A stretch of DNA of 42,390 nt from Spirogloea muscicola (Eukaryota; Streptophyta; Zygnematophyceae; Spirogloeales; Spirogloeaceae): assembly GCA_009602725.1 (NCBI GenBank), contig WELB01000277.1:22432-64821 (forward strand), read 5' to 3'. Of the stretch, positions 10,870 through 22,374 are shown in pieces. The notes under the pieces are model-generated. The model had not been told where the DNA came from. It made no database searches and was given only the letters and a program-made list of their open reading frames with translations. The position numbers were made by a program, and so were the translations under genes. Numbering within the stretch: position 1 is the stretch's first letter; every line of letters begins with the position of its first letter.

Positions 10870-13800
10870 TCATTTGAGTTTTAAGTGGTCACAAAGAATA
10901 CCGAGCTCAGGCCGGTGGTGCATCCAATGAGAGAAAGGCATCTGTCCTGCAAGGCTAGATCCTCCTTGGGCTATTTGTGTGTATAAGAAGCTCCGGAAGA
11001 CAATCAGGTAGCAGTACCGCCTGAGGTAGAAGAGCAGATGTGAGCCACAGGCATTAGCATTACTGCTGACATGTGGAGCAGGTAGTCATGCAACCAAAGC
11101 AGGATGATGAGCAAGTGTGCAGTTAAGAGATTATTCCAAAATTCAACCAAGTAAGCTATGCACAGCTTCAAGTATCTCCAAATTGGTGGAATAAGAAAGG
11201 GCTCGCCCATTGAGGATAGGGGCTGGAAAAGCCAGCACAGTAAAGGAATGAAACAAAGTACGAGAAGGGGGCCAGGGGAAGCACTAAGAAAAACAAGCAC
11301 ACAAAGAAACAAGGAATAAGGTGTATGCTGTAGGCACAGTAGCACATAAATCTGAGACTTGCACCTTAGGGCTTTGAGGCCCATGTCCTGGAGGTAAGCT
11401 TTATGATCCTCCTCGAAAGCTCCACAATTGTCGAGGTCCTTCTTGTACCTGTATATGTCATCCAGCAGGTTGCCAGCAGCAGCACATCTGCAACAAATTG
11501 GCCCATTCATTTTAGCAAGACTGTCCTACTAGTGGCGGGCATTGACATGAATTGTGGCTTGAATGTGAACACTCTGTAAGTGAAGGACCACGAACGTACA
11601 TGCTCCCACAGTGTGTACCTCAAAACCTCAATGCCAACAACGACCAACAAAGACTTCCCATGAGAAGCACATGTTAAAAGCAGAGACAACGTGCACCTGT
11701 GAATGATAGAATCCACTTCCAACTTGCTTGCAGGCCCATAAGGCAAGACCCTTTCAAGACTGAGCACGTCCCGGTAGTTCCCTTGCTTGTAGTCATCTGG
11801 AACTTCCCTCTTGCTGTCTGGCTGATGGCCATTCAGCAAAGCTAGTGATGAGAGGACTTCTGCCCCTCCTGCCTCTGTCTTGTGCTCCAGCTTCATGATG
11901 ACCTTTTCGTCCTGTGCATGACAGCTTGGACATGCCTGTCAGCATGGACAGGCCTACTTGTAGACCATCTCATATTTAGCATCCAAAAAACAGCCTCTGA
12001 AAACATGTCTATGCTTGAATGATCACGGCTGTTAAAAGCATTGACCTTACCATCACGTGCATACAAGATCAAAGAAGCACCCTGCATGCGACCTGTCAAA
12101 GTACAGAGGGTCATAGGAGCACACACCTTGACGCCAGGAATCCTGGCTGTTGTTTCAACAGATACGTGAAGGTCAGCAACCGCTTCTTTGCCCTTCGGAG
12201 ACAGAGTAGCATGAGCCTTGGCAGTTGTCGTGAGGCTTGCCCCATGGGGGCTCTCAACGGAAGTACGGAGTGAAGCGGAGGCTTCTAATGAGGTTGTCCA
12301 ACCCAACAACCTGGGATTTGCATCAGGACTCAATGCTGATAACTCAGCATCAGCCTGTAGTCTGACGCAGGCAATAGCCATTGCATAGGCTACACCCCCA
12401 AAGCCCGTGTGAGACACAAAGAGGTACTCAGCTTGGCTGGCCCACCTGCTCCAGAGTAGAAAGTAATTACTCTGTCAGCCTCGAATGTAGCCCATGCTAA
12501 TATGTAAATTGTGGGACTAAATGCAGCTGCTTGGTTGTTACATAAGAGAAATCAATCAACCTGCTACCTCAGGCTAGTGAGGACCACGACTTTCAGCCAA
12601 ATTGCGGCAGGCCAGAGCTCAGAGGAATGTACTCAAGCTTTTGGACTGCACTGGCTGCCAGCATGTAAAGCAAAGCTGCCAACCTGTTGAGCCGGCTTTG
12701 GATGGCATCCAAGTCAGACGGCTGGGGGAATCTCTCTCGGGTGAGCGGAACTCTCTTGTAGTCAATGAGGAAGCCCTCTTGCTTCAGAGCCAAGTATATC
12801 TCAGCAGGTGTGTACACGTCCTTGGGAGAGACACTGTCCCAGTATCCAATGACATCAGAACCCCCATGCGCCTCATTCACCACCTCCCTGTGCAGTAACA
12901 CCTGCCCGTTGTATTGTGCTGCTTCGTTCAGGATATCAGCCTTCATCCTCTCCTCCATCTCCTCGACCTGGGCACAAGGTACGCCTCTAAGATCCTGTTA
13001 GACTACAATGTCATTAGCACCAACAGGTACATAACACATGGCTAGGCTCTACCGCGCCAATTGCTGACAACCGAGAGCAAATTTATGTTGTCAAGGTAGC
13101 AAGACACAAGCACAGAAACAAGCATGAGAGGCACCAACAGTGACATCAGTGTACAGCACCCGTGGACAGAAAAGCATCAAGTGAGACAACAGCCAGGTTG
13201 TACTGGAGAAGGCACAGAAGCTCTCAGTGACTGACCACAGGGCCTTCAATGCCAACGTGCTTGTATGTAGAGACGGGCTGATTCGACTCCCTTAAGACAA
13301 AGGGCATACCATCTATGTACACAACTGCTTCTTCACGCAGGTCTGTGATGATGGTGTAATTTGCCTCTTCGCCAGCCTTTGGCGGCCGTGAATGCAGATG
13401 AGACAGAATGGCTCTGGCACCCCCTATGGTAGGAGTGGCCATACTGTGGACAGGGAACCCCTGCACCTGTTCCCACACCCACTTGACAGAAGACATGAAG
13501 GTTCCTTGATGGCCTCATTATGGATCCTGGAACCATGGGGTCCGCAACCCTGCAGACTGCCAAGGTCTTGCAGGCTGCCATAAAGGCGTCAGAGCGTTCT
13601 GAGCAGCTGTGTCGCAGACTGTTCAAGGGGTGCATATGCACCTTGCCAATGTGGGGAGCTCCGTCGATGTTGCACGAGGACATCTTGGATTGTTGACCAG
13701 GAAAGAAGTACATCTTCAGGATTGACTGCTTGCCAAGCACAGATCCTGACCGGGCTTTGACAACACCCTCCATGAGCGCATCCTCCTGCTCCATGTGCAT

Positions 13801-16800
13801 CTGCGATCTTGTGTCCACCTCCTGCAGTGCTCCACGAAACTTGGACGTCAGTGTGGCCAGCAACGCACATAGTTATGGGTTTGGATCTCTGAGCAAGATT
13901 TTAAGCCGTTTAATTTGCAGTCTTGAGACATATCAACATCAATGCTGATATGCGCAGAGGAATCATGAAGAGCAAGTGCCGTAAACACGTAACAACGTGA
14001 AATGGCCATGAGAACTGGAGCTGGCTCACTGGAACAGTGAAGACACGAGCTGGCCGGAGCCTCATGCTCCACTTCATGTGTCGAATTTCAGGCCGTCGTC
14101 TTATCCAGGCCTTGAAACTTAGGACTTCTCCCGCTGAGGCCCCTGAGCTATCGCTGCTGGGCATTCTAGGAGTTGCTGCGTCACTTCCTAAGTATGCAGC
14201 AAAGGCAATGAGCATATAATAGCGCTCCAGATACTCAATACCGCGACTGAGGGCATTACGTCTCTGTCTGTGGTCCTCCTTCTGCTGATTGAAAGTCCGT
14301 CTGTACCTCAGAATGGCCTGCCTCAGATTCTGCCACATTGACAAGGAGAATGTCTTCATCATGCAGGCTTGGACCTGTTAATGGTCCTCACCTCAACACA
14401 TATCCTGGTCAGTCATGGACCCTCCACTGGCTCTGTATTTGCAGAAAGGGAGAGCAGGAAAGTCTCAGGTCCAGTAGCAACGAGCCACGCACCTGCATCG
14501 CAGCACAGCGGTCAATGACTGCATCAAGGATCTCCCTGCTTTCAGCACCATTGTCCAGGAGCCTCGTGAGATTCCTGATTATCTGGATGTCGTCCATTGT
14601 GAAGCCTGGAATGAGGGACGGCTGCCGCATCGTGGGTGTCATGAGTGACCCAAATGAGCCCACAGACCTTCTGAGCTGCATTGGCTGATGCTTTAGAGTC
14701 CTTTCTGGCACTGCTACATCCACAGTCTCAGCCTGCTCTCTGTCCTCTTCCCTCTCTGGAACCTGAGGACGAGGGGGCTTGACTGCCAAGAGGTCAGGAG
14801 TGCTTTTAGGCAGAGCAGCCTCCGTGAAGGGACTCGCACCGCCTGGCTTATAAGACAGCCTTGGGTCCGTGTATGGCGTCTGTTGCTGCGGCGTGACTGT
14901 GCCATTCTCCTTCTCCTTGTCTTCCTCTGAGTCTGACGATGAAGTTCCCTCCACGTCCGAGGAGGCAGAAGTGAGCCTTGGCATGCACAGTGGTCGCCCG
15001 CTGGTCACTCTCATGTGGACCAGGCAGGCAATCACAGTGCCAGTTGTCGTTCTCCCTCGTCCCATCTGGCAGTTGAACACCAGCGCAGTGTCTTTCCCCG
15101 CCGGAGCAATCCTTGTGGCCAGGACGTCAAAATCGCGGCTCTTTGGTGCCTTTCCATCGGTAATGGGCACTCTCTCGTACTCGACATGGTAACCTTCGGC
15201 CTGAGCAAGCAATTTCGAAGTCGTATGCGAACAGTGAGCAGCTGACGGACCAGAGGGCACTGAGTGATTGCATGGTGGAGACTGAAAGAGCTGGCTGACT
15301 CACTTCTGAGTCTAGGCTCTGAGTCTCAGCTCTGAGTCTCAGTTCTGAGTCTGACCCTAAACTCTTCTGCGCTGAGAAGCTAAGTCTTCCACCAAGGGAT
15401 GAAACACGACATCAGCACCATCTCGTAGGTATCAGGATGCCAGGATGCCGACAGTTGCCCGGCCTTACCATGGCGACACAGCTCTCTCCCATCATCTACC
15501 CGCCTGAACCCCCTGAGGTTTTGGGGTCTGGGATTCAGGCGGGTAGATGATGGGAGAGAGCTGTGTCGCCATGGTAAGGCCGGGCAACTGTCGGCATCCT
15601 GGCATCAACCCCAAAACCTCAGCCCTACATCCTAAACCCCTTGTATGCAGTGTCAGTGGACTTTCAGCCTGCAACCATCAGGACTATAGCATAGATGGAG
15701 GAGGGTACCTGCAAGCGCTGGTACACTTCCAGTGGTGTCAGCACCGAATCTGCAGAGACAGGCTCCCACATGTCATAGATCTCCCCCGTCTCAGACTCAT
15801 GATTGACCATGATGGTGTTGTCGTACTGCGCAGCCTCCCGCAGAACGTCTTCCTTTAGGCGTGCTTCCATCTGCTCTACCCTGCCCCGATCGATGCCCTG
15901 CAAAGCAACACAATGTCGTGGCTTAAGCAGGACCCTCTCTGCTGGAGCACATGGTGGGGTGGCAAGTGAAACGACCTGCAGCTATCACTGCAAGGGACAT
16001 CCAATCAGCAAAATTATCAGGACTGAAAGGAGAGGGCCCTGAACCCACAGTATACTCCAGCATATTCTTGAAGGGCCGCTCAAGCTCGCGCAGGACAAAG
16101 GGCTTTCCATTGATGTACACGACAGGTTCTTCCCTCATGTTGTGCCAAAGAGCATTTCGCCCCCCCACTCCAGCCCCTATCCTGGCTAAAACCTCCCGGA
16201 TGCCTTCCACCGTAGGATTGGCAACCCCGTACACTAGAGACAACGAAGCAAGGCAACAGTCAGTGGCAGGCCGTCGCCCCTGCAAGCAGCAGTAGCTCCG
16301 TCGTGATGCACAACCCACCACGGCTGACTCGTCAGTGAGGACACGCAAGCTGCTGCTATTTCCTAGTTTCTTGGCCATCACTGGATACCCATTGTTACAG
16401 GTAGCAAACCATTAATAGCCTCCTGACAGGAGCGACCCCAGTTGACAAGAGTGTCAGGAGCATGCAGATCCAATTGCAAGTGTCGCGCACACTGAAGCAG
16501 CGTGCACGATCATCGAACTTTGACCTATGGGCAAGCTTCAGGCATGTTATAATTCTGTGACCAGAACAAGCAAGGCTCATAGACAAAGCCAGCCTTGTAG
16601 TCACTGCTGCATGCATGAGTTCACCAACCCATAGGCCCATTTCAGTCCAACCACAAGTTTCATACAAAACGCACAGCATGGATTGGCAATCTACAGGCTT
16701 GCATGTGTTGCAGAGGACTCGGACATCAGTGGCACCTGGAAAGCCAGCCACCTCTCGGAAGTTGGGCGCTCCATCCACTCTTTCGGGCAAATGCAGATTC

Positions 16801-19800
16801 TGACAACCCGGGCAGTGGTCACTTTTCAAGACAGTGTGTCTCCCCAGAACACCACCATCCCTAGAGCCCACAACAGTTTCCATGTCCAGCTCACGGCCCC
16901 TGACAACGTGCAGCTTCTTCTGTGGACTAATCACGCAGTATGGGCCACTGCTATAATCCAAGGCACCCATGGGATCTCTCCTAAGCAGCCTGGACTTGAC
17001 AGCCAAGAGGAGATAAATTCACGTAGATCAGGCAGGAGGACACAACCGCCTGAAGCTTGACAAAGCATGTATAAACGGGTCAGGTAGTAGTTCAGGTGCT
17101 ACTGCAGATACTCAGCATGTCTGTCAAAGTAGCCTCAGTATTACTAGCATGAGGAGTGTTGATGAAAGATGGGAGTGACAATCAGCCTCTTCCACCCACA
17201 AGCACAAGAAAATGGATCAGATAGATAGCTGACCTTCGCAGGATGCTGTAGAGCTCTGGGCGATCCTTCATCCAGGCCTGAAAACCACCCTCAATGGGTG
17301 TTTGCCCTTTCAAGCTGTAGGGATTAGTATGTAGGTATACGGCAAAACAGATGAGGAAATAATAACGCTCCAAGTATTCAACAAAGTTGCTGAGAGCTGC
17401 TTCTCTCTTCTTCTCATCGGCCTGTCTGTGGATGCCATTCCTATAGCCCAGGATGGCCTCCCGAAGATTCTGCCAATCACCACATCACCACTGGTTGCTG
17501 ATCAGCCGGACTTGGACTCTTGGCCTTCATGACTTTGCCTGAAGACAGCAGCCAGCAACCATGCTCATCTCTGCCAAGCAACCAGGGGGAGCACAACTGC
17601 AAACATAGGGATGGGGTTAGAGGCTGCTATGCTTCAGCATTCATCAGTTCTGGAGAGTCGGAAAGTGCTCACTTGCATAGCGGAGCACTTGTCAATGGCT
17701 GCATCCACGATGCGCTTGCTCTCTGCTCCACCCTATCAGAGATGAGAGTCAGCTGGACTGCGTAAGGAGGTGGCTGTCTGCGGTGTAAGAAGCTCCCACT
17801 ACAACAAACCTAAAGTAGCTACAGACAGGACTTCTGAGAAGCACAAGTGCCATTGCTCATCAGTGCCACCTCCCTAGCTACTGACACTGACCTTGTGAGG
17901 TTCAAGTGATTTGCACTTAAAGGTAAGCATGCTAACCTGGAGGACACGCGTCAGACTGCGGATGACACTGTATTCCCCCAGGCGCAGTTTCTCCTCAACG
18001 GCCTTCTGGTGCCCTTCCTCAGTCCAGAAATCATCTTTAAACGCAGCGAAGCTTTTCCGAGGCGACTCGCTATGAGCAACTGCAAGTGCCGGCGGGCTCT
18101 GCAAAGAGCGCGTCCGGCAGAGGTGGATGAGCGTGGCAACCACCATGCCTGTGGTTGTTCTGCCCCGTCCCATCTGACAATTGAAGAGCAGCCGGGTGTT
18201 GACGTCCACTTGAGCCAGTCTGTGGACCTACACCACCAAGAGGCATATCAATATTCAAATAGTGAAATCAGCAGACACCTTGCAACTGTAGTTGGTAACA
18301 AGTGGCGGCCAACAATGTTGCTCATCTGAGCAGCTCCCGCAGCTCAGAATGGGAACAACAGATGTACGCAAGAGGTCAACTCAGTGACCAACCTCGACCT
18401 CCCACGCAGCAGAGTGCAGTCATTGAAGGACACATCAGTCTTCACCACCTTGGGAGCTCCAGGTGCTACTCTTACCAGTAAGTCAAAGTCTCTTTCCTTG
18501 GGAGACTTCTCGTCTGTGACTGGCACCCTCTCGTAGTCCACTTTGTAGCCCTCTGCCTGGAGGCTCTCATAGACCTGTAATGGCACATCCCTAGGGTGGA
18601 ATTGGTTCACATTCTGAGCAACAGTCGCTAGGCTCAAGGCACTCAGGGCCTACAATCTTCCACAACTGTAGGAAGAGGCAGCTCGCTGGCAGAACAGACC
18701 TCGAGGGGCGTCTGCACGGAGTCTGGCCCGATAGGCTCCCACTGGTCTACCATCTGACCATCTGGCAGCTCGTCGCTGACCATAACTTTGTTCTTGTACC
18801 TGATGGTGCGCAGTACGTGGCAAGTCAGAAGAGAATGTTGCGCTACAGAATGTGGGAAGGGGAAGGGCCGAGTTGTCAGTAGCAAAGCGGCTGAGAGCAC
18901 GAACAACCCAAGGTGCATTCGTTGTTCAAAAAACACAGCCAGAGAAGACAGGTGTAAACAAATGGATCAGGAGTGAGAGGAGTAAAGGATGCCTTGCTGC
19001 CTCGTCGAGGACATCTTGCTTCAGCCGGCTTTCCATCTCTTCCACCCTTGCCCTGTCAATGCCCTGTTTGCAGCGGGTGCAAAGCAGCAGACACGAGACG
19101 CAGTTGCGAGGAGTGAGCTCCAGTGCCCACATGCCTGTGCACTGTGCTGCATTGCCCAGCCGCACCAGAGAGGAGCCAGCGCTGGCAGCCGCGCACCGTG
19201 TACTCAAGGTTGGAGAAGGGTCTCTCCACCTCCCGCAGCACGAAGGGCCGCCCATTGATGTAGATGACCTGGGAAGCGGCCCGACACAGGACGTAGGAGG
19301 GGATCAGAACGGCTCCACGAGCAGCCATGCCTGGTCACGATAGCGCCAGTCAGTCCGCTTCGTCCGAAGCTCGGCCGGTGCTCGCCTGGTCGCACCCACG
19401 GGGTTCGGGCGACGCTGCGATACAGACGGCTCAGCTGCATGCCAGCTTTGCAGTGGCTGCTTGCGTGTCTCACGCCCAAGGCCTGGCTGCTCAGCACCAT
19501 GGGACCGGAGCCGAGGGACCCACATTCCAGTCCCGCGCGCGGAGCCAGCAGCCCGAGCCAGGGCAGGCGGCCAAGCCAGGCCAAGCCGGGGCGGGGGGGC
19601 GGGCGCGGGCGAGGAGAGAGGCGGGGCAGGGGGAGCGAGCGGAGGAGGTGTGGGCTGGCGGTACGCACGGGCTCCTCCCGTATGTTGTGCCAGAGCGTGC
19701 GGGCGCCATCGTCGCGCGCCGTGCCCACGAAGTGGAGCACGTTGCGGATGCCCTCCACGGTGGGGATGGCGACGCCGTAGATGGGCAGGTCGTCGACCTG

Positions 19801-19965
19801 GCGGTAGTTGGGGGCACCGTCGATGTGGGGCAGGAGGCGGCGGTTCTGGCAGCCGGGGAAGTGGTCGCTCTTGAGGACGGTCTTGGCGCCCAGCACGGCG
19901 CCGCGCCGCGCCAGCAGCACCTGCTCCGGCACCTGCGCCGCCGCCGGCGACGGGGGCGGCGCCAT
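10870..19965 (-). CDS. PALD: Paladin/phytase-like phosphatase with three tandem repeats
   Basis: Cysteine-phosphatase family (PTP-like phytase type); vertebrate paladin has been reported to act on phosphoinositides. Twenty exons join in frame and give 1435 residues: 19965-19669, 19268-19197, 19063-18993, 18799-18700, 18574-18476, 18227-17937, 17732-17673, 17469-17234, 16989-16736, 16233-16049, 15897-15709, 15200-14493, 14329-14073, 13807-13642, 13466-13236, 12967-12684, 12445-12127, 11911-11697, 11487-11365, 11020-10870. Each repeat has VLKSDH(F/C)PGCQN or a variant, (V/I)YI(N/D)GxPFVLRE, and a P-loop. Repeats 1 and 2 carry FNCQMGRGRTTTG (Cys230 and Cys662, CX5R intact). Repeat 3 has FVSHTGFGGVAYA (1176-1188), which lacks both Cys and Arg. 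Repeat 2 is followed by a Ser/acidic linker (SSSDSEEDKEKENG). The architecture fits the plant homologue. Intron 3 has a GC donor. Confidence 0.93.
11196..11312 (-). mobile_element. A-type retroelement tail inserted in paladin intron 19, with target duplication
   Basis: On the minus strand this 117-bp segment matches the A-type 3' region: CTTCCCCTGGCCCCCTTCTC, a GGCTGGCTTTTCCAGCC hairpin, then CTCAATGGGCGAGCCCTTT. It is flanked by direct repeats GGAATAAG at 11188-11195 and 11313-11320. Removing the insert plus one repeat leaves a continuous intron sequence. It is a 5'-truncated insertion between exons 19 and 20 of the host gene, in the same orientation as the gene. Confidence 0.87.
15304..15355. 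repeat. 13-bp tandem repeat, four units
   Basis: Four consecutive units of the form (T/C)TCTGAGTCT(A/C/G)(G/A)(G/C), with the middle two identical (CTCTGAGTCTCAG). It lies in intron 11 of the paladin gene, about 80 bp from the long inverted repeat. Confidence 0.9.
15436..15606. repeat. Perfect 73-bp inverted repeat with 25-nt spacer
   Basis: Arms 15436-15508 and 15534-15606 are exact reverse complements over all 73 positions, with a 25-nt spacer at 15509-15533. In addition, CTGAGGTTTTGGGGT in the spacer (15513-15527) is the reverse complement of ACCCCAAAACCTCAG just outside the right arm (15608-15622). The structure lies in intron 11 of the paladin gene (15201-15708) and would be transcribed with it. 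Confidence 0.97.
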
Positions 19966-20259
19966 GGCCGCGGCGGGGCCGCCTGCAGGACCGAGACCGA
20001 GAGACGAGAGGTTGGGGGGGAGATGCGCATCTGGGGAGGGGCCTCGTGGGGCCGCACCGCCGCGTGGCGCCTCCCCCCGTCATGCCCACCACCACCGCGG
20101 GAACGCCCAGAACGAGGATCGGCACTTTCCATTGGGATCAGAAGATCACGGTGACGGGCGGTGCGAAGACCGTGAAGCTCGTCCAAGAAGATGAGAGAGG
20201 CCAGCCTGAAGAGATGGACGAACGGAGTTGCGAACAAGGCCCACTGAGCTTCCCTCTGC

Positions 20260-20846
20260 ATCGTCTTGTGTTCGGCCAACCCCGCAAGGTCCGCGACGCT
20301 CGTCGGGCACGCGGTCGCTCTGGCGGCTCGGAGTAAGGAGCGCAAGTACTCTGACCACCCTCCAGGCGATGCCTTCGCGGCACTGACCATTGACGTACAC
20401 GGGGCATTTGGCAGTGGCTGGTTGGATCTCCTCCAGCGACTTGCCCGGGAGGCCATCGAGCGGCGGCAGGGTTCGCCAGGCTTCAATGCTGCCGGCTCCC
20501 TCTCGCAGGTCTTTCGGATGTGGTTACTGAGTTAATAGTAGCTGCTTTGTTTTTTCTTGTGTGCTTGTCATTTCTGCTGCTTCGCCTTAGGGCTTCGCCT
20601 GGCTTCCCCCCCCTCTTCTTGTACTCTGTTCATTCTTTTTTGGGCTGGCTTTTCCAGCCCATATTCTCAATGGGCGAGCCCTTCTTCTTTCGGATGAGGC
20701 TGGCGGTCTCGCTGCAGCGCTCTTTGGCTCATGCGGTCCACGCGCGGGCTGGCCGTGCTATGGCTGCTGCTTCCGGGTCTCGGCAAAGTGCCGCTTCTCC
20801 TGCTCCGAGTTACTCTGATCTGCTGTTGCTCACACGTGGATACTGA
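20260..20846 (+). mobile_element. 5'-truncated non-LTR element, frame interrupted by a nested insertion
   Basis: This encodes the C-terminal region of the family polyprotein: ARSKERKYSDHPPGDAF, IDVHGAFGSGWLDLLQRLA and AAGSLSQVFRM, then after the nested insert RMRLAVSLQRSLAHAVHARA and SYSDLLLLTRGY with a stop at 20844-20846. Deleting 20521-20685 plus one 11-bp repeat restores a continuous frame from 20266 to the stop. The copy therefore had an open end when the insertion happened. It begins about 300 bp upstream of the paladin start. Confidence 0.9.
20521..20685 (+). mobile_element. Nested A-type tail insertion with 11-bp target duplication
   Basis: A 165-bp segment begins with TGGTTACTGAG, which corresponds to the last codons and stop of an A-type copy. 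It continues through the A 3' region with the hairpin GGGCTGGCTTTTCCAGCCC (20642-20660) and ends GGGCGAGCCCTTCT. Direct repeats TCTTTCGGATG flank it exactly at 20510-20520 and 20686-20696. The insert sits inside another copy of the same superfamily. Confidence 0.93.
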
Positions 20847-20899
20847 GCAGCCTTCTGCATCTCCCTCTGCACCATCTTGCACTTTGTAGTGTAGTCCTT

Positions 20900-21005
20900 T
20901 TTCAGCACCTCTTTCTTTGGCTTTGAACATTGTCCATTCTTTTTGGGTTGGCTTTTCCAGCCCCTCTTCTCAATGGGCGAGCACCTTCTTCGTTTTGTCG
21001 TATTT
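20900..21005 (+). repeat. A-type 3' tail remnant
   Basis: The segment has TTGTCCATTCTTTTTGGG, then GGTTGGCTTTTCCAGCCCC and CTTCTCAATGGGCGAGCACC, the A-type end with one change in the left hairpin arm. No clear target duplication was found. Confidence 0.75.
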
Positions 21006-21052
21006 GGCAAAAGGACTGTGGTCCTTAATCGAGCTGCTCACTCAGAGAGAAG

Positions 21053-22097
21053 GCGCGGCCAGATTGACTGGTGGCTGGGAAAGGCCAGCCCAAAGGAATG
21101 GACAAGGTCTGAAGGAGCCGGAGTACGGAGGACTAGGACTAAGACATCAGCCAGGGAACGCTCAGTAAGCTCTAGCCAAGAGATGCAAGTCTGAGTAGCT
21201 AGCCTGCGGAAAGACGTCGCCCTGACGGAAGCCGGAGGCCGCTGCCAAAGCTCGGCCTGCGCGCAAGCGAACCGCGAAGGCAAGGGACCGCTGCATCGAG
21301 ACGGCCAAACGTATACGGAAGACTTGAGCGAGGGACCCGGCGACGTTGAAGCCGGGCTGCTCGCCCTGCTGCCCGAGGCGGCGGGCCGCTACACGTCGTG
21401 CATGGCGGTGAAGCAAGTCAAGCCATTTCGTGCCAAAGGCTCCGTGCACGTTGACTGCCAGTGGAACAAACTCGTCTCCCACAGTGTGGTCCGAGTATTT
21501 CCGTTCCTTTGCGCCCGCCGCTTGGCGGACTGCGTAGCCCGCCTCCTCCGACGAGCGTTTGGCGCTGCTGGAAACAACGCAGTCAGTCGTGACAACGTCG
21601 GCGATGAGCCGAGGCCCCCCGCCGAGCGCGCTGGCGACGAGATCGGCGCGCCGGGTGTGGATGCGGCCACCCCCGCAGCGGTCGGAGGCATGATGCTGGT
21701 ATTCTCGAGTGCCACCGTGTAACCGGCCTCGACACAGATGCCAAACATCGCATTCCGCAGCAGGTCGTGTGTTCCTGTCCACTCCCCGCCCCGTGCGCGC
21801 CTGAGCATGTGAGCTCAACGATGCCGCCAACGATGCCGCGTCTGAACTGCGCTCTCCGCACTCACACTGCTGTACTCCAGTAAGGCAGGGTGGGTGAAGG
21901 CCGAGGAGGCGGTGCACCGCCATACGGAAGGCGTCATCGTGCATTCGGAGCTCGTCGTGGATTGGCAGGGCAGACAACCAAGCTGCCGCCCCTGGTGATA
22001 ATTCCGAGAGCAACTGCTCGCGCCCCCGGAGGTCGGCCGATGGCAAGAGCCCCATCGCCGTGGTGAAGGAGGCCGCATCTACCTCTGGAAGACGCAC
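21053..22097 (-). mobile_element. D-type non-LTR element, 5'-truncated, with C-terminal reading frame
   Basis: On the minus strand a frame of 311 codons (22097-21162) ends in SYSDLHLLARAY-stop and is followed by the D-type tail down to 21053. In order it shows a helical segment (PGAAAWLSALPIHDELRMHD), a CECG zinc-finger start, a nuclease-like region (GGGPRLIADVVTTD, ERKYSDHTVGDEFVPLAVNV, HGAFGTKWLDLLHRHA) and the basic tail (RLAVSMQRSLAFAVRLRAGR). Between about 21808 and 21680 the family-like sequence (HMLRRARGGEW, MFGICVEAGYTVALE) lies in another frame. Two compensating frame changes must therefore lie inside this apparently open frame. No reverse transcriptase is present. Confidence 0.87.
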
Positions 22098-22167
22098 TCC
22101 GGCTCCTTCAGACCTTGTCTACTCCTTTGGGCTGGCCTTTCCCAGCCACCAGTCAATCTGGCCGCGC
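21053..22167. repeat. Inverted pair of 75-bp D tails
   Basis: 21053-21127 (minus orientation) and 22093-22167 (plus orientation) are inverted copies that match at 72 of 75 positions. They flank the D-type frame. The sequence contains GGGCTGGCCTTTCCCAGCC. The ends lack the terminal features of a DNA transposon, so two independent tails in opposite orientation is the simpler reading. Confidence 0.88.
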
Positions 22168-22199
22168 TTTTTTCGAGAGAAGAGGGGACCTCCTTCTCT

Positions 22200-22374
22200 C
22201 GCTTCGGACATTGTCCATTCTTTTGGGGCTGGCTTTGCCAGCCCCTCTTCTCGATTTGGCCAGCACTTTCCTTTCATGGACGCCAGCCATCACCGTCGCA
22301 TCCCCGTGGGCGTCCGACCTGGCGGAGGGACCACCACGTGCCTTGTCGATGTGGTCGTCACGGGAGGCATGTGA
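22200..22374 (+). mobile_element. Retroelement tail joined to a nuclease-domain fragment
   Basis: An A/D-like tail (GACATTGTCCATTC, hairpin GGGCTGGCTTTGCCAGCCC, then GGCCAGCACTTTCC) is followed directly by a short coding fragment, RPGGGTTTCLVDVVVTGGM. That fragment resembles the GGGPRLLLDVVLIDA segment of the nuclease-like domain. It is a decayed remnant. Confidence 0.6.

Noticed and set aside
15304-15355. CRISPR-like array
   Set aside because: The units are contiguous 13-mers without spacers, in a eukaryotic intron.
19304-20486. Long open frames up to 331 codons on both strands
   Set aside because: GC-rich composition keeps all frames open. The real exon 1 of the paladin gene (19669-19965) explains the conserved part, and the others show only Arg/Pro-rich low complexity.
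21053-22167. DNA transposon with terminal inverted repeats
   Set aside because: The inverted parts are D-type retroelement tails found singly elsewhere (for example at 7374-7440), and the frame between is the C terminus of a non-LTR element, not a transposase.
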